A stretch of 16,844 bases of DNA, taken from contig JAHEKB010000009.1 in NCBI GenBank assembly GCA_024638525.1, positions 1 to 16,844 on the forward strand, given 5' to 3'. Source of the DNA: Bacteroidota bacterium. Its GTDB lineage: Bacteria > Bacteroidota > Bacteroidia > NS11-12g > UBA9320. Positions 12,656 to 16,844 of this stretch are shown here, piece by piece. The notes below the pieces were generated by a model. That model was not told where the DNA came from. It was given only the letters and a program-made list of their open reading frames with translations, and did not search any database. A program made the position numbers and the translations under genes. Positions within the stretch are counted from its first letter, which is position 1; every line of letters begins with the position of its first letter.

Positions 12656-14176
12656 TTAGTAGCTGATTATTAGCTCTTTATCCCAGTTTGGACGCAGATC
12701 TGTACTTTCAGAAAGTATAAGGGGTTCTGGAGCTAAGGAATTCAAATAATTACCTGTATCCCAAATGGAATTTTCATTCGTGTCCATAATGATTCTGAAG
12801 CTGTAGCTGCCGACACCAAGCCCTTCATAATTGATTTTTTGTGAGCTCCGTATCTGTTTTTGATCGACTATCTTTTCTCTTTTAATGAGTTGCACAATAT
12901 AAAGGCCATCCGTACTCAACTTTAAGTCCAGGGTCAAGGATGAACTCTCCGGATTGTATGCATCAACTACACTGCTATCTAATCTATTTATTTGCCCGTT
13001 GAGGTTCGTTATCGCTGAGTCTAACAAACGAATTGACAACTTCTTGCTTGGTGTTTGATTTAAGCGAATGTTAACCGTATTGCCATTAAAGGTATGCTCC
13101 TTTATATTGAATATAGTACTGTCTTCTTTTAAGATGATCTTGCTGCTATCAAACATTGAGATTTGATGGTAGTTTTCAAGTTGTAAGATGTCATTCTTGA
13201 GGCTGTATTTTAGCTTAGAATATGGTTTAACTTCTTTTATTATATCTGAGAAAGATTGCGATACCGTATCCCATTGAACTATTAAGGTTATACTGTCTCC
13301 ACTTTTGGCTGCAAAATATAGTTTGGCAGAATCTCTGAGCATATTAAAGTCAGCATTGATTTCTTGTCCATTCAATTCAACAGAAAAATTCGTAGACGTC
13401 ATTGGCGGCTGAAAAGTGAGCAGCGCGACGCCTGCTCTGCGCATCTTATAACTAATTTTCTTTTCAATGGTAGGCTGATGCGGAAACACCTGGAAAGTAT
13501 CTTGTTTAATAGAATCACTTATAAAGACTTGCTCTCTGAGTGAGGTGAGCTCGTCGGTGTTCAGCAATAGATTTTTGTTCTCATCTAAAAGCGCTTGCAC
13601 CCAATAAGTACCCTCTGCTAAATTGGGAATAGTTGCATAACCCGCTGCATTACTCTGAGCTAAATAAGTGGGCCTGTACAAAAGAGCACCACTGTCCTTG
13701 GAGTGATTATATAGCAGCAATAGACATTCGCCACAAGGCTCTTTAGTGTATGCATTCCTTATAAATGCGGAGTAATTAAGAGAGTCCAGCACCTCACCGG
13801 TGGAAAAGGCTAAGTGGTGATTAGCAAGCACATTGCCTTCGTTGTAGTCAAGAATACAGCCGCTTAAGGAAACGCTATAGGTGGTGTTTGACTTTAAACT
13901 ATCATCAAATCGAATGTATAAGGTCTTCTTCTTTATTTCTGTCTTTGGTTTAGACGAAAGGGTGGGTGAAATGATCAACAAATCTTGAATCTGATTGGCC
14001 TTTACATATTCATCAAAAGTGAAGGAGAAAAAAGATGGACTTACACTAAGCTGTGCGCTATCTGGGTAGCTTGAAAGTACTTTAGGTGGAGCCGTGTCTA
14101 CTGGCCCGCCATCAGGAGGTGTGACGGTCGCACAGGCAAGGATGAAAAAAAGAGATATGAAGAAAGAGTATTTCAA
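12656..14176 (-). CDS. Big_5 (Ig-like) domain lipoprotein encoded downstream of mnmG
   Basis: 506 residues. Lipoprotein signal with lipobox ILAC (Cys15) followed by TVTPPDGGPVDTAPPKVL. Residues about 28-130 form a bacterial Ig-like Big_5 domain (SYPDSAQLSVSPSFFSFTFD, LKSNTTYSVSL, LAFSTGEVLDS). A carboxypeptidase-regulatory-like beta sandwich seems to follow (AGYATIPNLAEGTYWVQALL), then long beta-rich sequence without known motifs and a closing YSFRIIMDTNENSIWDTGNY. Probably an outer-membrane-anchored protein; function unknown, though this gene type follows mnmG in several Bacteroidota by my recollection. The start codon is TTG, overlapping the mnmG stop as TTGA; no other in-frame start lies near the signal peptide, and the next Met is far inside. 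Confidence 0.85.
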   Translation of the reverse strand: MKYSFFISLFFILACATVTPPDGGPVDTAPPKVLSSYPDSAQLSVSPSFFSFTFDEYVKANQIQDLLIISPTLSSKPKTEIKKKTLYIRFDDSLKSNTTYSVSLSGCILDYNEGNVLANHHLAFSTGEVLDSLNYSAFIRNAYTKEPCGECLLLLYNHSKDSGALLYRPTYLAQSNAAGYATIPNLAEGTYWVQALLDENKNLLLNTDELTSLREQVFISDSIKQDTFQVFPHQPTIEKKISYKMRRAGVALLTFQPPMTSTNFSVELNGQEINADFNMLRDSAKLYFAAKSGDSITLIVQWDTVSQSFSDIIKEVKPYSKLKYSLKNDILQLENYHQISMFDSSKIILKEDSTIFNIKEHTFNGNTVNIRLNQTPSKKLSIRLLDSAITNLNGQINRLDSSVVDAYNPESSSLTLDLKLSTDGLYIVQLIKREKIVDQKQIRSSQKINYEGLGVGSYSFRIIMDTNENSIWDTGNYLNSLAPEPLILSESTDLRPNWDKELIISY

Positions 14177-16041
14177 CGGCCGAAATGTACTAACAATACC
14201 GACATGTCGGCGGGACTAACCCCACTTATTCTACTGGCCTGCCCGACGGATGAAGGCTTGATTTTTGTAAGCTTTTCTTTGGCTTCAGCAGAAAGCGAAG
14301 AGACGGCACTAAAGTTAAAATCATTCGGAATTCGAATGTGTTCTAATCGCTCCATCTTTGATACATTTTCAGCTTCTGTCTTCAGATAGCCTTCGTATTT
14401 TACCTCTATTTCTGCTTGTTCTAAAGCCTCAAATCCATAAGCCCCTACCCCATCTTGAATGCGTTCAACTTTGAGTAATTCATTCGTGCTCATTTGTGGT
14501 CTGGACAGCACCTTGTCAATAAAATAGTTCTGGTTCAAACCCGGAGTATCAAGAGATTCCAGTATGGGGTTTATCTCGCTGGGTTTTACAGTTGTGGATC
14601 TGTAGAAATCCAGCGCGGCATCCCTCTCTGCAATCTTATGCTCAAGCTTGGAATACGTTTGTTGATCAATAGTGCCTAGTTTAAAAGCCTTAGGCATTAA
14701 CCTTAGATCCGCGTTATCTTGCCTAAGGAGTATTCTGTATTCAGCCCTTGAGGTGAACATCCTATACGGCTCATCAGTGCCTTTATTTATAAGATCATCG
14801 ATTAAAACCCCTATATAGGCATCTGATCTACTCAGCACAAAGGGCTCATGGTCATTAATCTTTAAATGTGCATTGATTCCAGCCATCAACCCTTGACAGG
14901 CCGCTTCTTCATAACCTGTGGTGCCATTAATTTGGCCGGCAAAATACAGGTTTTCAATAGCCTTAGTCTCCAGGCTAAGAGACAGTTGGGTAGGATAAAA
15001 GAAATCATATTCTATGGCATAACCGGGCCTAAAAATCCTAACCTCTTCGAAACCTACAATCTTTCGAATAGCCTCTTCCTGCACCTCCTGAGGCAAAGAA
15101 GTACTAAATCCATTGACATATACTTCAACCGTATTCCATCCTTCAGGCTCCACAAAGATTTGATGCCTGTCCTTTTCAGCAAAGCGGTTGATCTTGTCTT
15201 CTACAGAGGGGCAATATCTCGGACCGATTGACTTTATTGTGCCATTGAACAAAGGGGACTCGTGCAAATGCTCTCTCAGAATATCATGTACCTCTTCATT
15301 GGTATAGGTAATGTGGCAGCTTCTTTGTACTTCCGTTTTATGAGGCACCCTAAAAGAAAACGAAGAAGGCTCTTCATCACCTTTTTGTTCATCCATTCTA
15401 CCATAGTCAAGGCTTCGGCCATCTACTCTCGGAGGCGTTCCAGTTTTCATCCTTCCAGATTCCATCCCAAGAGACACCAATTGTTCAGTTATTCCGTATG
15501 AGGCCTTATCGCCCATTCTCCCTCCTTTTAGCTGCTTTTGACCTATGTGCATCAAGCCATTCATGAACGTGCCGCTGGTGACAATTACAGCCTTAGAATA
15601 GAAAGTCTGTCCGAGTCCAGTTTTAACACCTACCGCCCTCCCTTTGTCTATAATCACCTCATTAACAGCGTCTTGTATAAAGTCAAGACCTGCCGTTTGT
15701 TCCAAAACTTCACGCCACTTCAAGGAAAACATCACTCGATCGTTCTGAGTTCTTGGGCTCCACATGGCGGGACCCTTGGAGCGGTTTAACATTCGGAACT
15801 GAATTGTGCTGTAGTCTGATATGATTGCAGACATTCCACCCAGGGCGTCTATTTCCCTGACTATCTGACCTTTAGCCACTCCGCCCATGGCCGGATTGCA
15901 GGACATTTTAGCAATGGTTTCTAGGTTCATTGTAACCAATAAGACCCTCGACCCCATTTGGGCTGCAATATGCGCTGCTTCAGAACCGGCATGTCCAGCT
16001 CCAACAACTATTACATCATATGTGTTGAATTTATGTTTCAC
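14173..16041 (-). CDS. mnmG: tRNA uridine-5-carboxymethylaminomethyl modification enzyme MnmG (GidA)
   Basis: 622 residues. With MnmE, this FAD enzyme adds the carboxymethylaminomethyl group to the wobble uridine of certain tRNAs. Visible are the FAD-binding VIVVGAGHAGSEAAHIAAQMG region (10-30), SCNPAMGGVAKGQIVREIDA (47-66), GTFMNGLMHIG, TGTPPRVDG, FAGQINGTTGYEEAACQG and the C-terminal GVSPADMSVLLVHFGR. The length is normal. It starts with GTG, overlapping the ybeY stop by four bases (GTGA), and its TGA overlaps the TTG start of the next gene in the same way, so the chain is translationally coupled. The GTG start lies in the core of a parS-like palindrome. In many bacteria mnmG is close to oriC. 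Confidence 0.97.
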   Translation of the reverse strand: MKHKFNTYDVIVVGAGHAGSEAAHIAAQMGSRVLLVTMNLETIAKMSCNPAMGGVAKGQIVREIDALGGMSAIISDYSTIQFRMLNRSKGPAMWSPRTQNDRVMFSLKWREVLEQTAGLDFIQDAVNEVIIDKGRAVGVKTGLGQTFYSKAVIVTSGTFMNGLMHIGQKQLKGGRMGDKASYGITEQLVSLGMESGRMKTGTPPRVDGRSLDYGRMDEQKGDEEPSSFSFRVPHKTEVQRSCHITYTNEEVHDILREHLHESPLFNGTIKSIGPRYCPSVEDKINRFAEKDRHQIFVEPEGWNTVEVYVNGFSTSLPQEVQEEAIRKIVGFEEVRIFRPGYAIEYDFFYPTQLSLSLETKAIENLYFAGQINGTTGYEEAACQGLMAGINAHLKINDHEPFVLSRSDAYIGVLIDDLINKGTDEPYRMFTSRAEYRILLRQDNADLRLMPKAFKLGTIDQQTYSKLEHKIAERDAALDFYRSTTVKPSEINPILESLDTPGLNQNYFIDKVLSRPQMSTNELLKVERIQDGVGAYGFEALEQAEIEVKYEGYLKTEAENVSKMERLEHIRIPNDFNFSAVSSLSAEAKEKLTKIKPSSVGQASRISGVSPADMSVLLVHFGR

Positions 16042-16049
16042 GTGGAACG
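16034..16049. promoter_or_regulatory. parS-like ParB binding site
   Basis: TGTTTCACGTGGAACG matches the parS consensus TGTTTCACGTGAAACA at 14 of 16 positions and keeps the CACGTG core and the inner 14-bp near-palindrome. A rough hand estimate with uniform bases gives well under 0.01 chance matches this good in a window of this size. It overlaps the last codons and TGA of ybeY and the GTG start of mnmG. ParB/Spo0J sites of this type mark the origin-proximal part of most bacterial chromosomes. Confidence 0.7.
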
Positions 16050-16460
16050 CAGCAAAGCTAAATAGTGATCCTCTTGAGCGCGCATTATTTCTTTTTCCTC
16101 CTCGCTTTTATCGTTAAATCCTCCTAAATGAAGCATGCCATGGATAAAAACTCTGTGTAACTCGTTCTCAAAGGGCACATTAAAATTCTTGGCGTTTTCA
16201 GCCACGCGATCAAGACTTATGTATATCTCGGAGTGAGTATAGTCCTGGTCATCTGAATAGTCGAGCGTAATAATATCTGTATAGTAGTCATGCTGAAGAA
16301 GCTCGCGATTCATTTTCAATAGCGCTTCGTCATCTAAAAGAATGAAGCAAATCGGCTTCTCTATATTCAACTGATTAAAGCAGGCATCAATGCCCGTCGG
16401 AAGAGAAATACCGGAGTAGCGCAAACTATTGTGTTGTATGATTAGTTTAAAATTATTCAA
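16038..16460 (-). CDS. ybeY: Endoribonuclease YbeY, rRNA maturation factor
   Basis: 140 residues of the UPF0054 family, a metal-dependent RNase acting in 16S rRNA 3'-end maturation and ribosome quality control. The C-terminal metal motif reads HGMLHLGGFND, with His107 and His111 present; the third position, a His in E. coli (HGMLHLLGYDH), is Asp117 here. I recall a similar Asp in other Bacteroidota members, so this is probably a lineage variant rather than loss. The upstream DIITLDYSDDQDYTHSEIYI block is also typical. Short family length is normal. It overlaps the preceding T9SS gene by 8 bases and mnmG by 4 bases. Confidence 0.93.
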   Translation of the reverse strand: MNNFKLIIQHNSLRYSGISLPTGIDACFNQLNIEKPICFILLDDEALLKMNRELLQHDYYTDIITLDYSDDQDYTHSEIYISLDRVAENAKNFNVPFENELHRVFIHGMLHLGGFNDKSEEEKEIMRAQEDHYLALLRST

Positions 16461-16844
16461 TGATGCGAAGAACGCCTTTTAGCATATCTACCTCACCTTT
16501 GGTTCCTCTAAGCTTGATTACATAAACGTATATGCCGGGAAGGACCGGTTTTCCCAAATAGTCTCCATACCAAGGGCGGTCGGTTGGGTTTTGTACCAGC
16601 ATTTCACCCCATCGATTATATATTTCAAAAGAGGATTGTGCATGATCTATCCCGCTTCCTAAAACTATAAAACGATTGTTTTCACCACTGAGCACGATGC
16701 TGTTGGGGGTATAAACTCTAAAGGGTGGCTCAAGACAGACTACATTACTGTAGCTATTGGCACTTATTCCATAAGAGTTAGGATACTCCATGGCATTAAC
16801 TCGATAGCAGGCAGCGGAGTCTGGTTTATTTAAATCTGCTTTGG
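16453..16844 (-). CDS. Secreted protein with T9SS type B (CHU_C) sorting domain, 3' part only
   Basis: The frame runs off the right edge, so only the last 130 residues are seen; the ATG at 16791 is internal. The first part, ACYRVNAMEYPNSYGISANS, resembles the end of a fibronectin-III-like domain that usually precedes this sorting signal. The last 70 residues form the gliding-motility-associated C-terminal domain (FEIYNRWGEMLVQN, WYGDYLGKPVLPGIYVYVI, ending KGVLRIIE). The normally conserved PNxFTPNGDGxND stretch is replaced by VYTPNSIVLSGENNRFIV, so the domain is somewhat divergent. T9SS type B cargo is exported across the outer membrane. The gene ends 8 bases inside ybeY, making it the upstream gene of the ybeY-mnmG chain within the window. 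Confidence 0.85.
   Translation of the reverse strand, partial: KADLNKPDSAACYRVNAMEYPNSYGISANSYSNVVCLEPPFRVYTPNSIVLSGENNRFIVLGSGIDHAQSSFEIYNRWGEMLVQNPTDRPWYGDYLGKPVLPGIYVYVIKLRGTKGEVDMLKGVLRIIE

Noticed and set aside
14866..15501. Plus-strand frames opposite mnmG
   Set aside because: mnmG is complete with all its motifs; these frames are shadows.

Overview
The window looks like chromosomal DNA of a member of the Bacteroidota, most likely a marine or aquatic flavobacterium-like lineage. The reasons are the C-terminal sorting domains of the type IX secretion system (T9SS) at both window edges, the many short lipoproteins, start regions carrying TAnnTTTG-like -7 elements instead of Shine-Dalgarno sites, and a tRNA without an encoded CCA. 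Nothing suggests a large island or prophage. The genes are mostly core and metabolic, with one small tRNA-linked accessory patch near 0.8-1.3 kb.

Layout. 1-689: end of a secreted DUF4397/T9SS protein and its terminator. 796-1350 (minus strand): the initiator tRNA-fMet gene with promoter and terminator, followed by a GIY-YIG nuclease gene whose 3' end runs into a broken second copy of the tRNA 3' half and terminator, with two related inverted repeats bracketing the copied T arm. 1434-1952: a Blc-type lipocalin lipoprotein. 2008-4621: a tightly packed operon of an SDR-fold protein lacking the catalytic Tyr, a 55-residue protein, an SRPBCC protein and a class I photolyase. 4614-7223 (minus): a small exported protein, a SulP anion transporter and a beta-carbonic anhydrase, a likely bicarbonate-uptake unit. 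7318-8465: two unrelated lipoproteins. 8484-10672: the ribosome-assembly GTPases era and der, overlapping by one base. 10740-11256: two very small acidic lipoproteins separated by a terminator. 11251-12261 (minus): pheS. 12262-12655: an AT-rich non-coding stretch with a cluster of DnaA-box-like sequences. 12656-16844 (minus): a four-gene overlapping chain read as T9SS type B secreted protein, ybeY, mnmG and a Big_5 lipoprotein.

The most interesting points are: (1) the tRNA-fMet / GIY-YIG / tRNA-fragment arrangement, which resembles a miniature tRNA-targeting element; (2) a 14/16 match to the ParB site parS exactly at the ybeY-mnmG junction, where the GTG start of mnmG and the TGA stop of ybeY lie inside the palindrome, together with a DnaA-box cluster 3.4 kb away, which suggests an origin-proximal region; (3) the photolyase operon with a catalytically odd SDR and two proteins of unknown role; (4) a heptad-repeat Ala/Asp lipoprotein. 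All family names come from reading the sequence and recall of the families; no database search was possible.
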